Notes under the pieces: model-generated
The model's input: only the letters and a program-made list of their open reading frames with translations
What the model was told of the DNA's origin: nothing
Database searches by the model: none
In this document: positions 46,573 to 55,887 of the stretch, piece by piece
How positions within the stretch are numbered: the stretch's first letter is position 1
How the letters are laid out: every line of letters starts with the position of its first letter
Program-made: the position numbers and the translations under genes
NCBI GenBank assembly: GCA_027038965.1
Contig: JALWFG010000005.1
Location: forward strand, 248,001 to 312,000
Length of the DNA: 64,000 nucleotides
Source of the DNA: Candidatus Desulfofervidaceae bacterium
GTDB lineage: Bacteria > Desulfobacterota > Desulfofervidia > Desulfofervidales > Desulfofervidaceae
Direction of reading: 5' to 3'

Positions 46573-48321
46573 CTAAGTAAGCGGAACAGAAGCATGCCTC
46601 TTATCTTTAAATTGCATGTCGTAAAGGCGTCGGTAAAGGCCACCTTTTTCCAAAAGCTCTTTATGGGTGCCTTCTTCAACAATTTGGCCATCATGGACCA
46701 CCGCAATTTTGTCTGCCCGTTTAATGGTAGAAAGGCGATGGGCAATAATCAAGGCCGTCCGATTTTGCATCAAGTTTTCAAGGGCCCTCTGAACCATGGC
46801 CTCGGATTCGGTATCTAAAAATGAGGTAGCCTCATCCAAGATCAAAATAGGGGCATTCTTTAAAATAGCCCTAGCAATGCAAATACGCTGTTGTTCTCCC
46901 CCAGAAAGCCTTATTCCCTTTTCTCCAATCACAGTATCAAACCCCTGGGGCATCTTTTGGATAAAGTCATAGGCGTAAGCCGCTTTGGCAGCGGCAATAA
47001 TTTCTTCATCTGTGGCTTCGGGCTTGCCATAACGAATGTTATTCTTTATTGTGTCATTAAATAAAATTGAGTCTTGGCTCACAATAGCAATTTGAGAACG
47101 AAGAGACCTTAAGTTCACCTCATTCAAATCAATCCCATCAATAAGAACTTTACCTTTTTGAACTTTATAGAAACGCGGTAAAAGATTGGCAATAGTAGTT
47201 TTACCGGCACCACTTGGCCCCACCAAGGCCACTTTTTGTCCCCTTTTAATAATTAAGTTGACGTTTTTTAACACCCAGTCTTCCTCTGGGGTATATTTGA
47301 ACCAAACATTTTGATAAACGATTTCTTTAGAAAAGGTAGAAAGCCTTTTGCCCCCTTCTTCTTTCGGCTCGGCAGGGGTATCCAAAACTTCAAATACCCT
47401 GATGGCCGCCGCTAGTCCCTGTTGAATGGTGTTATTTACATTGCTCAGGCTTTTTATTGGCCGATAAAGCATAAGCACACCCGCAATGAAGGAAAAGAAA
47501 TTTCCTGGAGTAGACACACCTTTAATCACCTGATATCCGCCATACCAAATAACCGCTGCTATCCCAATGCTACCAAAAACCTCCATTAGTGGAGAGGTAA
47601 TTCCCCTCATACTGACAGCATGCATATACCACCGAAAAAGCTGCTCATTTATCCTTTGAAAACGGCCCTTTTCGTAATCTTCCATACAAAAGGCCTTAAC
47701 AATCCGAGCCCCACCAAAGGTTTCGTGCATAAGGGTAGAAAGGCGCCCCATTTCTTCTTGTGAAGAAGTGCTAATTTTGCGAAGCTTACGTCCAATTTTT
47801 ATTACAGGCATAATGGCAAGCGGAAAAACAACCATAGTGATACATGCCAGTTTAAAATCTCGGTAAAATACTACAAACACCAGCCCTATCACCGTAAAGC
47901 TATCACAAAGCAAACTGGTCACGGCCGAAGAAACGGCCGATTGAATGAGACTAACATCGTTGATAATCCGACTCATAAGGACACCGGTATGTTGTTTATG
48001 AAAGAAGGTAAGTGGAAGGTCAAGAATATGCATGTAAAGGTCTTGTCTTAACTCCGTTACAATCCGCTGTCCGACATAATTCATTAAATATGTTTGTCCA
48101 TACCAAAAGGCACCCTTTACCAAATAAAGAAGAAAAATGGCAAAGGGCAATATCTTTAGCATACGGATATTTTTCTCAAAGAAAATTTTATCAAGTACGG
48201 GTTTGACAAGGTAGGCAGTAGCTGAAGTCGCCCCAGCTACTACAAGCATACACACCATTGCCAGAAGCAAATGCCCTAAGTAAGGTTTAATTCTTTCTAA
48301 AAGGCGCCAATAAAGATTCAT
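46573..48321 (-). CDS. msbA: Lipid A export ABC transporter MsbA
   Basis: Half-transporter that flips lipid A-core across the inner membrane. The 582-residue protein has six transmembrane segments, the ATPase Walker A GPSGAGKTTIANLLPRFY, signature LSGGEQQRICIARAIL and Walker B LILDEATSFLD. A general ABC exporter cannot be excluded from sequence alone, but the overlap of 4 bases with lpxB supports MsbA. Confidence 0.92.
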   Translation of the reverse strand: MNLYWRLLERIKPYLGHLLLAMVCMLVVAGATSATAYLVKPVLDKIFFEKNIRMLKILPFAIFLLYLVKGAFWYGQTYLMNYVGQRIVTELRQDLYMHILDLPLTFFHKQHTGVLMSRIINDVSLIQSAVSSAVTSLLCDSFTVIGLVFVVFYRDFKLACITMVVFPLAIMPVIKIGRKLRKISTSSQEEMGRLSTLMHETFGGARIVKAFCMEDYEKGRFQRINEQLFRWYMHAVSMRGITSPLMEVFGSIGIAAVIWYGGYQVIKGVSTPGNFFSFIAGVLMLYRPIKSLSNVNNTIQQGLAAAIRVFEVLDTPAEPKEEGGKRLSTFSKEIVYQNVWFKYTPEEDWVLKNVNLIIKRGQKVALVGPSGAGKTTIANLLPRFYKVQKGKVLIDGIDLNEVNLRSLRSQIAIVSQDSILFNDTIKNNIRYGKPEATDEEIIAAAKAAYAYDFIQKMPQGFDTVIGEKGIRLSGGEQQRICIARAILKNAPILILDEATSFLDTESEAMVQRALENLMQNRTALIIAHRLSTIKRADKIAVVHDGQIVEEGTHKELLEKGGLYRRLYDMQFKDKRHASVPLT

Positions 48322-49517
48322 TGCTCTATAAATTCCATAATCATAGAGGCCACTCTATCGGCCACACCAGATTTCCCCAAACGATGACGAAGGGTACGAA
48401 GCCTTTTTGTAATGTGCTCTATTTTAGTAAAATCCTCCATAGTTGCAAGCACATATTGGGCAATGACCTCGGGCCTAGCCTCACTTTGAATAAACTCAGG
48501 TATAATTTTCTCTCCTGCCACCCAATTCACCAAACCAATGTAGGGGACACTAACCAATATTCTCCCTAAAAAATAACTTAGATTGGAAAGGCGATATATA
48601 ATTACAAAGGGTCTTTCTAAAATGGCCGTCTCCAATGTAGCTGTGCCTGAAGCCACAAGTAAAAAGGCACACTTTTGCATAACCCGATATTGCTCTATAA
48701 GAGAAGAAGGTTTATAGAGCTCAAGAGGTATATCAAAAAAATTAGAACTGGACTGAATAAGTTTGGAGACAAAGCCCTTTAGCCAGTTGAGGCTTAAAGT
48801 AGAAGCTACGGGCAATATAAACTTTAACTCCGGCCTTTTTTGATAAATAATAGAGGCCGTTTTTAGCATAAGGGGCAAAAGATGTTCCACTTCGCTCTTC
48901 CGACTTCCAGGTAAAAGGCCAATTAGTGGAGAGGCAATCTCAGACGTTGTTATTTGTTCTGTTTCTAGGGTTGAAGTCTCAGGAATAACATCAAGCAGGG
49001 GATGTCCCACAAAGGTAACGTCTATACCATAGCGAGCATAAAATTCCTCTTCAAAGGGCAAAATAGCGGCTACTTTGTCCACAAATTGGGCCATTTTCCT
49101 TACCCTTCCCCTGCGCCAAGCCCAAACTTGAGGACTAATATAATAAACCACAGGGATATTCAACTGTTTAGCAAAGGAGGCCAAATGGAAATTGAAATCA
49201 GGATAATCAATCGGGATAAAGACCTTGGGCTGAACCTTTTTTAAAAATGCCTTGGCCCTTTGTCTGGCCAACCAAACATCCTTTAGGTGAAAGACAACCT
49301 CTGTAAGTCCTACCACTGCCATTTTTTCGGCCTTATAAAGACAATAAAGGCCTGCCTCTCGCATCCTTGGTCCCCCAATTCCTGCCACCCTAATCTCAGG
49401 TATCCTTCTCTTGAGGGCCTTAATAAGATTGGCTCCATGAAGGTCTCCTGAGGCCTCACCCGCCACTATAAAAACAGTTTTTTTGTCTTGACTAAAAGAT
49501 GAATTCAAACGAAGCAT
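48318..49517 (-). CDS. lpxB: Lipid-A-disaccharide synthase LpxB
   Basis: Joins UDP-2,3-diacylglucosamine and lipid X to form the tetraacyl disaccharide. The 399-residue product has IVAGEASGDLHGANLI, GIGGPRMREAGL and PQVWAWRRGRVRKM, all LpxB hallmarks, and LLPGSRKSEVEHLLPLML. ATG 49517 is preferred to an upstream in-frame TTG that lacks spacing to any ribosome-binding site; it starts 5 bases beyond the Gfo/Idh stop. Confidence 0.97.
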   Translation of the reverse strand: MLRLNSSFSQDKKTVFIVAGEASGDLHGANLIKALKRRIPEIRVAGIGGPRMREAGLYCLYKAEKMAVVGLTEVVFHLKDVWLARQRAKAFLKKVQPKVFIPIDYPDFNFHLASFAKQLNIPVVYYISPQVWAWRRGRVRKMAQFVDKVAAILPFEEEFYARYGIDVTFVGHPLLDVIPETSTLETEQITTSEIASPLIGLLPGSRKSEVEHLLPLMLKTASIIYQKRPELKFILPVASTLSLNWLKGFVSKLIQSSSNFFDIPLELYKPSSLIEQYRVMQKCAFLLVASGTATLETAILERPFVIIYRLSNLSYFLGRILVSVPYIGLVNWVAGEKIIPEFIQSEARPEVIAQYVLATMEDFTKIEHITKRLRTLRHRLGKSGVADRVASMIMEFIEQ

Positions 49518-49521
49518 AGAT

Positions 49522-50463
49522 TTAACCAGCAAACCTCTTCAGACGCCGTTTGATCCGCTCATTTATTTCAAGGGCTATCTCTAAGGCCCTTTTTCCGTCT
49601 TCACCAGAAACTACAGGGGGTCTTTTTTCTTTGATAGAGTTTAAAAAACTGGCAATTTCTTCTTTAAGGGGATCAGAGCCCTCAAAATCGGCGATATTAT
49701 ATGAAAAAGGCAAAAAACCATTTTTTTCACGTCGCACGATTGTCAATTCCCTTTTGGCATAATCAAGCGAAAAATAGGCATCTTTTTGGAAAAATCTAAT
49801 TTTTCGCATTTTTTTGCCCGTAATTCTACTGGCAGTAAAATTAGCCACACAGCCGTTCTCAAATTCCATCCTTACATTGGCAATATCTATATTTCCAGAA
49901 ACTACTGGCACCCCCACGGCCCTGATTTCGGTCACCTTGAACGGCACTGCTGTTAGAACAATATCTAAATCATGAATCATAAGGTCCAAAATGACATCTA
50001 CATCTGTTCCCCTTTCCAAAGACAGGCCCAAACGGTGGGCCTCAACAAACATGGGTTGGGACAAATGGGCAAAAAGGGCACAAACAGCCGGATTGAAACG
50101 TTCTAAATGTCCCACCTGCAAAATCAGGTCTTTGCTTCGGGCCAAAGAAATAAGTTCGTCTGCTTCTTTTAAATTTGTCGTCATGGGTTTTTCAACCAGG
50201 ACATGCTTACCAGCTTCAAGACATTCCTTAGCTACTTTGTAATGCATCTTGGTAGGCACTACCACGCTAACTGCTTCTACCTCTTCAAGTAATTGAGATA
50301 AGCTTTCAAATGCTTGGCAGTTATATTGATTTGCGATCTCCTTGGCTCGAGCTTTATCTATATCAAAAACTCCCCTTAAGTCTGCCTCAGGCAGTTGGAC
50401 ATACTTTTCGGCATGGAATTTTCCTAGATACCCTACCCCTATAACTCCTACACTTATTGACAT
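49522..50463 (-). CDS. Gfo/Idh/MocA-family oxidoreductase
   Basis: A 313-residue NAD(P)-dependent dehydrogenase with the Rossmann motif GVIGVGYLGKFHAEKY and the central EKPMTTNLKEADEL that holds the conserved lysine of the family. Such genes sit between lpxI and lpxB in many Desulfobacterota and related genomes; the reaction in lipid A or glycan metabolism is not settled. It starts 48 bases after lpxI. Confidence 0.9.
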   Translation of the reverse strand: MSISVGVIGVGYLGKFHAEKYVQLPEADLRGVFDIDKARAKEIANQYNCQAFESLSQLLEEVEAVSVVVPTKMHYKVAKECLEAGKHVLVEKPMTTNLKEADELISLARSKDLILQVGHLERFNPAVCALFAHLSQPMFVEAHRLGLSLERGTDVDVILDLMIHDLDIVLTAVPFKVTEIRAVGVPVVSGNIDIANVRMEFENGCVANFTASRITGKKMRKIRFFQKDAYFSLDYAKRELTIVRREKNGFLPFSYNIADFEGSDPLKEEIASFLNSIKEKRPPVVSGEDGKRALEIALEINERIKRRLKRFAG

Positions 50464-50511
50464 CTTCGCTCCGTTTATCTCTCACCCTTACACATTAAGA
50501 CGCTTCCAAGT

Positions 50512-51324
50512 TCAAATGCCTTTCAGACTTACAATCTTTATCCCCTCTTTGTTGGCCAGGGCAATCATCTCCTCTTTATCAAACATCAAAGTCTTACCTG
50601 CCTCTATCACCAGGACTTTGGCCCGGGCCTCTATCATAGTATAAATTGTCTTGAGCCCCACTGCTGGAACATCAAACCTTAAATCCTGATTGGGCTTACT
50701 CACCTTGACCACCACAGCCCCATCTTTGGCCAGCTCTCCTCCCCTCTTTATGGTTTCATCTGTCCCTTCTACTGCCTCTACCGCTACCACCGTTTGACCT
50801 TTAACTACAACACATTGTCCAATATCCAATTCTCCAATGGCCTTGGCCATACGCCAGCCAAACATAATATCCACCTGCTCTTCCTTAGATGGGCCTTTTT
50901 GGGTCAAACATCCTTCCTGGGCCAAAAGGGAATTCAAAAATAAGGTAGAAGGCCGAACCATAAGCCCTTCTTTCTCCAGTTCTTCTGCCACAGCCCTTAA
51001 GGCCGCATCGTCTGTTTTGTGCTTCAAGCGAGCTAGTAAACTTAAGGCCTTTAGGTCTGGAAATACTTCTTTAAAAAGCCTTTTTCGAGTTATCCCACCT
51101 GCCAAAACCACATCCTTCACCCCAGCCTGTTTAAGGGCCTTGATCAGCTTCCCTAATTGCCCTACCTTAATCCACTCAATCCCAGAGACATATTGCTCTA
51201 GGATGGGGTCTGTCTCCCCTTTATGAGCCACAGCAAAAACCCGATACCCCTGCTCTTGAGCGGCCTGAGCAAAAATAATGGGAAATTTACCATTCCCCGC
51301 AATCAGACCAATATTTCCTCTCAC
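50512..51324 (-). CDS. lpxI: UDP-2,3-diacylglucosamine pyrophosphatase LpxI
   Basis: Hydrolyses UDP-2,3-diacylglucosamine to lipid X. The 270-residue product begins NIGLIAGNGKFPIIFAQAA and has VVVKGQTVVAVEAVEGTDETI and VSKPNQDLRFDVPAVG, the known LpxI (DUF1009) pattern. LpxH and LpxG are unrelated in sequence; this organism uses the LpxI branch. It overlaps lpxA by 4 bases. Confidence 0.97.
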   Translation of the reverse strand: MRGNIGLIAGNGKFPIIFAQAAQEQGYRVFAVAHKGETDPILEQYVSGIEWIKVGQLGKLIKALKQAGVKDVVLAGGITRKRLFKEVFPDLKALSLLARLKHKTDDAALRAVAEELEKEGLMVRPSTLFLNSLLAQEGCLTQKGPSKEEQVDIMFGWRMAKAIGELDIGQCVVVKGQTVVAVEAVEGTDETIKRGGELAKDGAVVVKVSKPNQDLRFDVPAVGLKTIYTMIEARAKVLVIEAGKTLMFDKEEMIALANKEGIKIVSLKGI

Positions 51325-52103
51325 CTTCTAGGCACCCCTCTTTGGGAATGTTCAATAAATTCTACAAAGTGACTTACTTGAGGAACGGCAAAAATGGCAT
51401 TGGCTTTGACCTCGGCCAGGGCTTCTTTAAGGGGCTTTTTAGAGTAAATGATGATTTTATATGCCTTTTTAAGGGCAGAAATCACCTCAGGAGAAAATCC
51501 GTGCCGTTTTAAGCCAATCACATTTAAACCATATAATCGGGCCCTCGCTCCCCACGCAGTGACATAGGGAGGAATATCTTTCACGGTGCTAGAGTCCCCA
51601 CCTAAAATGGCATAGGCCCCAATTTTGACAAATTGGTGAATGGCAGTTAGCCCTCCAATGACGGCGCAGTCTTCTATTACCACATGTCCACCTAGAGTAG
51701 CTGCATTGGCCATAATTACACGATTACCTATCTGGCAATCGTGGGCAACATGAACATAGGCCATAAGCAAATTATGATTACCAATCTTGGTTACTCCTCC
51801 ACCGCCCGCCGTCCCTCGATTAACAGTTACATACTCGCGAATGATATTATTATCTCCAATTTCGACCCAAGTTTCCTCTCCCTTATATTTCAGGTCTTGA
51901 GGCGGACCCCCAATAGAGGCAAAGGAATAAATATGACATCCCTTACCAATCTTGGTATGAGAGTGAATTACTACATGGGCATCAATAGTTGTCCCTTTAT
52001 CAACAAACACATTTGGGCCTACAATGCTATAGGGGCCCACAATTACATCTTCACCCAATTCCGCCTTTTTATCCACAATTGCCGTAGGATGAACATCTAC
52101 CAT
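51321..52103 (-). CDS. lpxA: Acyl-ACP--UDP-N-acetylglucosamine O-acyltransferase LpxA
   Basis: First acylation of lipid A synthesis. The 260-residue protein is a left-handed beta helix of hexapeptide repeats (VHPTAIVDKKAELGEDVIVGP) with the catalytic histidine region MAYVHVAHDCQIGNRVIM and a helical C-terminal domain. It follows fabZ by 3 bases. Confidence 0.97.
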   Translation of the reverse strand: MVDVHPTAIVDKKAELGEDVIVGPYSIVGPNVFVDKGTTIDAHVVIHSHTKIGKGCHIYSFASIGGPPQDLKYKGEETWVEIGDNNIIREYVTVNRGTAGGGGVTKIGNHNLLMAYVHVAHDCQIGNRVIMANAATLGGHVVIEDCAVIGGLTAIHQFVKIGAYAILGGDSSTVKDIPPYVTAWGARARLYGLNVIGLKRHGFSPEVISALKKAYKIIIYSKKPLKEALAEVKANAIFAVPQVSHFVEFIEHSQRGVPRR

Positions 52104-52106
52104 CTC

Positions 52107-52556
52107 TCACTCCGCCAAAACTGCTGTTAAAATTCCCTCTGCTACCACCTGGCCATTTACATAGGCCTTACCTTCCATCTTACAAACCCTTTTTTTATGT
52201 TTAATAATATTCAATTCAAAGATAACCTGATCCCCAGGAACTACAGGTTTACGGAAACGCACTTTATCAATGGCCGCAAAGTAAATCAGCTTCCCCTTAG
52301 TCTCCTCTAGGGTCGATTTATAGGCCAAAACCCCGCCCACTTGAGCCATGGCCTCAATAATTAAAACCCCTGGCATCACTGGTGATTGTGGAAAATGACC
52401 CTGAAAAAAAGGCTCATTAAAAGTCACATTTTTAAGGCCAACAATACGCCTGCCTTCCTCTATTTCTAAAATCCGATCCACCAACAAAAAAGGATACCTG
52501 TGGGGAAGATACTTTTGAATCTCCTTTATATCCATAAGATACTTCTTGCCTTCCAT
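52107..52556 (-). CDS. fabZ: 3-hydroxyacyl-ACP dehydratase FabZ
   Basis: Hot-dog fold dehydratase of fatty acid synthesis. The 149-residue product has [14 protein letters not shown] (catalytic histidine), [23 protein letters not shown] (catalytic glutamate) and a C-terminal QVVAEG. It lies inside the lipid A operon, where hydroxyacyl-ACP supply is needed. Confidence 0.97.
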   Translation of the reverse strand: MEGKKYLMDIKEIQKYLPHRYPFLLVDRILEIEEGRRIVGLKNVTFNEPFFQGHFPQSPVMPGVLIIEAMAQVGGVLAYKSTLEETKGKLIYFAAIDKVRFRKPVVPGDQVIFELNIIKHKKRVCKMEGKAYVNGQVVAEGILTAVLAE

Positions 52557-52561
52557 TTCAC

Positions 52562-53608
52562 TTACTCCCTATTATCCTGATTATCTTGCCTTTGTTTGAT
52601 ATCTTCTAATTCCTTTTCTAAATTTCTGATTCTTTGCCACAATTCCGGCAATTTGGGTAAAAGGCTAACGGTGCGCAAATAGGTTTGATAAGGCATTGCC
52701 GGGACCCCTGAAGCCACTCTTGCGCCTTCAGGCAAGGACTTAGGTACCCCTGTTTTGGCACCTACTTGGACATAATTTCCTATCTGAATATGCCCCACCA
52801 CCCCTACTTGACCTGCCAAAACCACATTATTACCTATCTTAGTGCTTCCAGCAATTCCTACTTGGGCTACCAGAATACTGTTTTCGCCTACTTCCACATT
52901 GTGTCCAATTTGAACGAGATTGTCTACCTTCGTTCCTCTTTTAATCCTTGTCTCTCCTAGGGCCGCTCGATCAATGGCTGTATTGGCTCCAATCTCTACT
53001 TCATCCTCAATGACCACCGTGCCCATTTGGGGAATTTTCAGATGCCTTCCTTTATCATCTGTAGCAAAGCCAAAACCATCGCTCCCAATGACCGCTCCAC
53101 TATGAATAATCACCCTTTCTCCAATAACACACCCAGATAGAATAGAAACATTGGCGTAAATAATGCTTTTCTGCCCAATTTTCACCCTAGGCCCCACATA
53201 GACTCCGGGAAAAATGATTGTTTCATCTCCTATCTTTGCCTCTTCGTCAATATAGGCAAAGGGATAAATGGTTACCCCTTTACCAATTGTAGCCGAAGGA
53301 GCTACAAAGGCCTTTTCACTAACCCCTTTAAATGGATAAGGCCACTTATAAAAAAGTTGCGCTAGCCGAGCATAAGCCAGATATGGATTTGTCACTCTAA
53401 TTACAGCAATCTTCAGCCCCTCGATATCTGGGGGCACAATCACGGCACTTGCCTGGGTAGAAGTAAGATATTTTTTATATTTTTTGTTGGCTAGAAAAGA
53501 AATATCCCCTTTCTGGGCCTTATCCAGAGGAGCAAGGCCTGTAATTTCTATATCCTGATTTCCTTCTAAACGACCGCCTAAAAAGGTAGCAATTTCTCCT
53601 AATTTCAT
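52562..53608 (-). CDS. lpxD: UDP-3-O-(3-hydroxyacyl)glucosamine N-acyltransferase LpxD
   Basis: Adds the N-linked acyl chain in lipid A synthesis. The 348-residue protein has the N-terminal uridine-binding domain ([13 protein letters not shown]), a hexapeptide-repeat beta helix and the catalytic [11 protein letters not shown] segment. ATG 53608 gives the standard N-terminus [12 protein letters not shown]; an upstream in-frame start lies in skp. Confidence 0.97.
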   Translation of the reverse strand: MKLGEIATFLGGRLEGNQDIEITGLAPLDKAQKGDISFLANKKYKKYLTSTQASAVIVPPDIEGLKIAVIRVTNPYLAYARLAQLFYKWPYPFKGVSEKAFVAPSATIGKGVTIYPFAYIDEEAKIGDETIIFPGVYVGPRVKIGQKSIIYANVSILSGCVIGERVIIHSGAVIGSDGFGFATDDKGRHLKIPQMGTVVIEDEVEIGANTAIDRAALGETRIKRGTKVDNLVQIGHNVEVGENSILVAQVGIAGSTKIGNNVVLAGQVGVVGHIQIGNYVQVGAKTGVPKSLPEGARVASGVPAMPYQTYLRTVSLLPKLPELWQRIRNLEKELEDIKQRQDNQDNRE

Positions 53609-53609
53609 C

Positions 53610-54155
53610 TTACTTTGCCTTCTTTTGTCTCTTTTTCCACTGCTGGTCATAAAGTTTAACAACTTTGTCTGTAATATCTATTCCATGTTCATAGCAAACA
53701 ATGCCCGCGTTATTTTTTTCAAACACAATTAAATAGCCCTCTTTTTTTCTAATTTGTTCAGCTGCTTGTTGGAGTCCCCTAAGGATAGGCTGAATGGCCT
53801 CATATTCTGCCCTGGTCATTTCCTGCTTATAATCTTGGTATAAATCCTGAAAATCCCTTAACTTTCTTTTATATTCTCTCTCCTTATCCTGTTTGGCATC
53901 AAGGCTTAACATCAAACTTTGTTTTTCCAGCTCCTGCTTTAGCTTCTCCAATTCCTTTTGACGAGCATCCAAATCGGCCTTCATTTTATTGAACTTTTTT
54001 TGGAGTTTTGCCTTAGCAGCCTTACCTGCCTTGGAAAGGTTTAGTGCCTTTTGCATATCTACTATTGCTACTTTATATCCTGCAGCCACACTCCAATTCA
54101 ACATGGTAAAAACACAAAAGATTCCTAATACTAAACCCCAACCTACTCTCCTCAT
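53610..54155 (-). CDS. skp: Periplasmic chaperone Skp/OmpH
   Basis: Secreted chaperone for outer-membrane proteins. The 181-residue product has a signal peptide (RRVGWGLVLGIFCVFTMLNWSVAA), then VAIVDMQKALNLSKAGKAAK and a long coiled coil (LQKKFNKMKADLDARQKELEKL) before the C-terminal strand. ATG 54155 has GGAGG 5 bases upstream. It is the first gene of the lipid A operon; bamA, its usual neighbour, is not seen. Confidence 0.9.
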   Translation of the reverse strand: MRRVGWGLVLGIFCVFTMLNWSVAAGYKVAIVDMQKALNLSKAGKAAKAKLQKKFNKMKADLDARQKELEKLKQELEKQSLMLSLDAKQDKEREYKRKLRDFQDLYQDYKQEMTRAEYEAIQPILRGLQQAAEQIRKKEGYLIVFEKNNAGIVCYEHGIDITDKVVKLYDQQWKKRQKKAK

Positions 54156-54202
54156 CTTTTCCTCCTTCACTCAATTATTTTCCGTTTTTAAATGCGAACC
54201 CA

Positions 54203-54231
54203 TTTATAGCATCTTTTAAATTTAAGCACAA
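54203..54231 (-). promoter_or_regulatory. Sigma-70-type promoter for the lipid A operon
   Basis: On the minus strand TTGTGC (54226-54231) and TATAAA (54203-54208) lie 17 bases apart, about 48 bases before the skp start codon. Confidence 0.6.
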
Positions 54232-54284
54232 CTTCTAAGCCCCAACATATATGATGTCTTTTATTCTTAAACATACCTCAATTT

Positions 54285-54417
54285 TAACACTTAACACTTA
54301 AAACTTAAAAACTAAAGACTAACACCAGGGAATAGGGAATAGGGAATAGGGACTAAGAACTAAGCACTAAGAACTAATCACTAAGAACTAAGAACTAAGA
54401 ACTAAGGACCAAGGACT
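54285..54417. repeat. Array of 19 degenerate heptamer repeats
   Basis: The sequence divides without a gap into 19 seven-base units: two TAACACT, then TAAAACT, TAAAAAC and related forms, three AGGGAAT, one AGGGACT, then AAGAACT repeated with AAGCACT and AATCACT variants, ending AAGGACC and AAGGACT. A similar array is at 20757-20826. No flanking gene is cut and no direct-repeat spacers exist, so it is not a CRISPR. Confidence 0.9.
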
Positions 54418-54517
54418 GCCAAATGTCATGAAGACCTAGTTCCTTTTGACTGTTGACTGACTTGACATTCTTCAAAAGATCAGTATCTTTTAGGTAAAAT
54501 CAAACTTTGGAGTTTTT

Positions 54518-55732
54518 ATGGCTGCAAATATGCCTTCTGTCCCTTTAAAGGAAATAAACTTAAGGATTGAAAGTTTGCGGAGGTATTTAGCAAAGGAATG
54601 GCCTCAAGTTAGTGGAAGCTTCGTTTTTTCACCAGTTAACATCTACTATTTCACAGGACATTTGGGAAACGGGGTTTTATGGATACCAATCCACGGTGAA
54701 CCAGTGCTTCTATGTCGCAAAGGCATAGAACGAGCCCAAATGGAATCCCCCCTAAAACATGTTTTGGAATTTAGGTCCTATCGGGACATCTGTGGCATTT
54801 TAGATAATCTGGGACAAAGGCTTGAAGGGGTAATTGGGATTGAAAAGTCTTTTTTACCATGGAATCTGGCCGAAAATTTTCAAAAACATGTAAAGAATCA
54901 GCTTACAGCCATCGATTTGGCCATTGCCAAAACCAGAGCAGTCAAGTCCAGTTGGGAAATAGAGAAATTGAAAATTGCCGGCGCAAGACACCATAAAAGT
55001 TTAGCCTGTGATTTAAAAGAAGAAATCAGGCCAGGTATGACTGAATGGGAAATTGCGGTCAAGGTATGGGAAGTATTATTTAAAAACGGTCATCAAGGCA
55101 AAATGCGGATGCAGGGCTTTGGACAAGAAATCTTCTTGGGACACATTTCGGCAGGAGATAGCGGCAATTATCCTTCGGTCTTTAATGGACCTTTAGGTCT
55201 CAAAGGGGTTCACCCAGCTAGCCCTGTTATGGGCAGTCTAGATAAGGCTTGGCAGGAGAATGAGGTCTTAAGCATTGATTGTGGATTTGTCTTTGAAGGA
55301 TATCACACAGATAAAACTCAGGTCTATTTCTCCAAAAAGTGGACTCTGCCAGAGATAGTCAAAAAGGCTCAAGACTTTTGTTTGTCCCTCCAAAACTGGT
55401 TAGCCCAACACCTTGTTCCTGGGGCTATCCCTAGCGAACTATATGCTCAAGCCGTCAATATGGCCAAAAAACAAGGTTGGGAAAGTGGGTTCATGGGAAT
55501 TGGTAAAAACAAGGTCCCCTTTATAGGACATGGGGTAGGATTGCTCATTGATGAGTATCCTGTGTTAGCTAAAGGATTTAACGAACCTCTTATAGAAAAC
55601 ATGGTTATCGCCCTAGAGCCCAAGATAGGACTTCCTGGCTATGGAATGGTAGGAGTTGAAAATACCTTTCTGATTACCCCTCAAGGGGGCAAATCTCTGA
55701 CTGGAATGGAATTTGAGCCTATATTTATTTAA
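54518..55732 (+). CDS. M24-family aminopeptidase-like protein (Xaa-Pro type)
   Basis: A 404-residue protein with an N-terminal creatinase-type domain and a C-terminal pita-bread fold. The metal ligands are present: DCGFVFEGYHTD supplies two aspartates, GHGVGL the histidine, and ALEPK and VENTF the glutamates. Such enzymes remove an N-terminal residue before proline, or act on related small substrates. A GGAG site lies 5 bases before ATG 54518. The exact substrate is not known. Confidence 0.9.
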   Translation: MAANMPSVPLKEINLRIESLRRYLAKEWPQVSGSFVFSPVNIYYFTGHLGNGVLWIPIHGEPVLLCRKGIERAQMESPLKHVLEFRSYRDICGILDNLGQRLEGVIGIEKSFLPWNLAENFQKHVKNQLTAIDLAIAKTRAVKSSWEIEKLKIAGARHHKSLACDLKEEIRPGMTEWEIAVKVWEVLFKNGHQGKMRMQGFGQEIFLGHISAGDSGNYPSVFNGPLGLKGVHPASPVMGSLDKAWQENEVLSIDCGFVFEGYHTDKTQVYFSKKWTLPEIVKKAQDFCLSLQNWLAQHLVPGAIPSELYAQAVNMAKKQGWESGFMGIGKNKVPFIGHGVGLLIDEYPVLAKGFNEPLIENMVIALEPKIGLPGYGMVGVENTFLITPQGGKSLTGMEFEPIFI

Positions 55733-55798
55733 AACTTGCAATTTGAAGGATTGCGGAACAAATCCAATTTCATCCCAAGCCCTGCATTTGTTTTAGTC

Positions 55799-55826
55799 TT
55801 GACGCCACCATTCGGTATGTTATAGA
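55799..55826 (+). promoter_or_regulatory. Sigma-70-type promoter for the VWA/AAA+/nrdJ unit
   Basis: TTGACG (55799-55804) and TATAGA (55821-55826) are 16 bases apart, about 60 bases upstream of the VWA gene start. The start codon GTG 55888 has no clear ribosome-binding site. Confidence 0.6.
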
Positions 55827-55887
55827 AATTCCTTAAGGGTAAAAGAAACGAAGGGAAAAATAAGCTTAAAAGTGAATATTTATACAT

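Noticed and set aside
54285-54417. Possible CRISPR array
   Set aside because: The units are seven bases long with no spacers between them, and no cas gene lies nearby.
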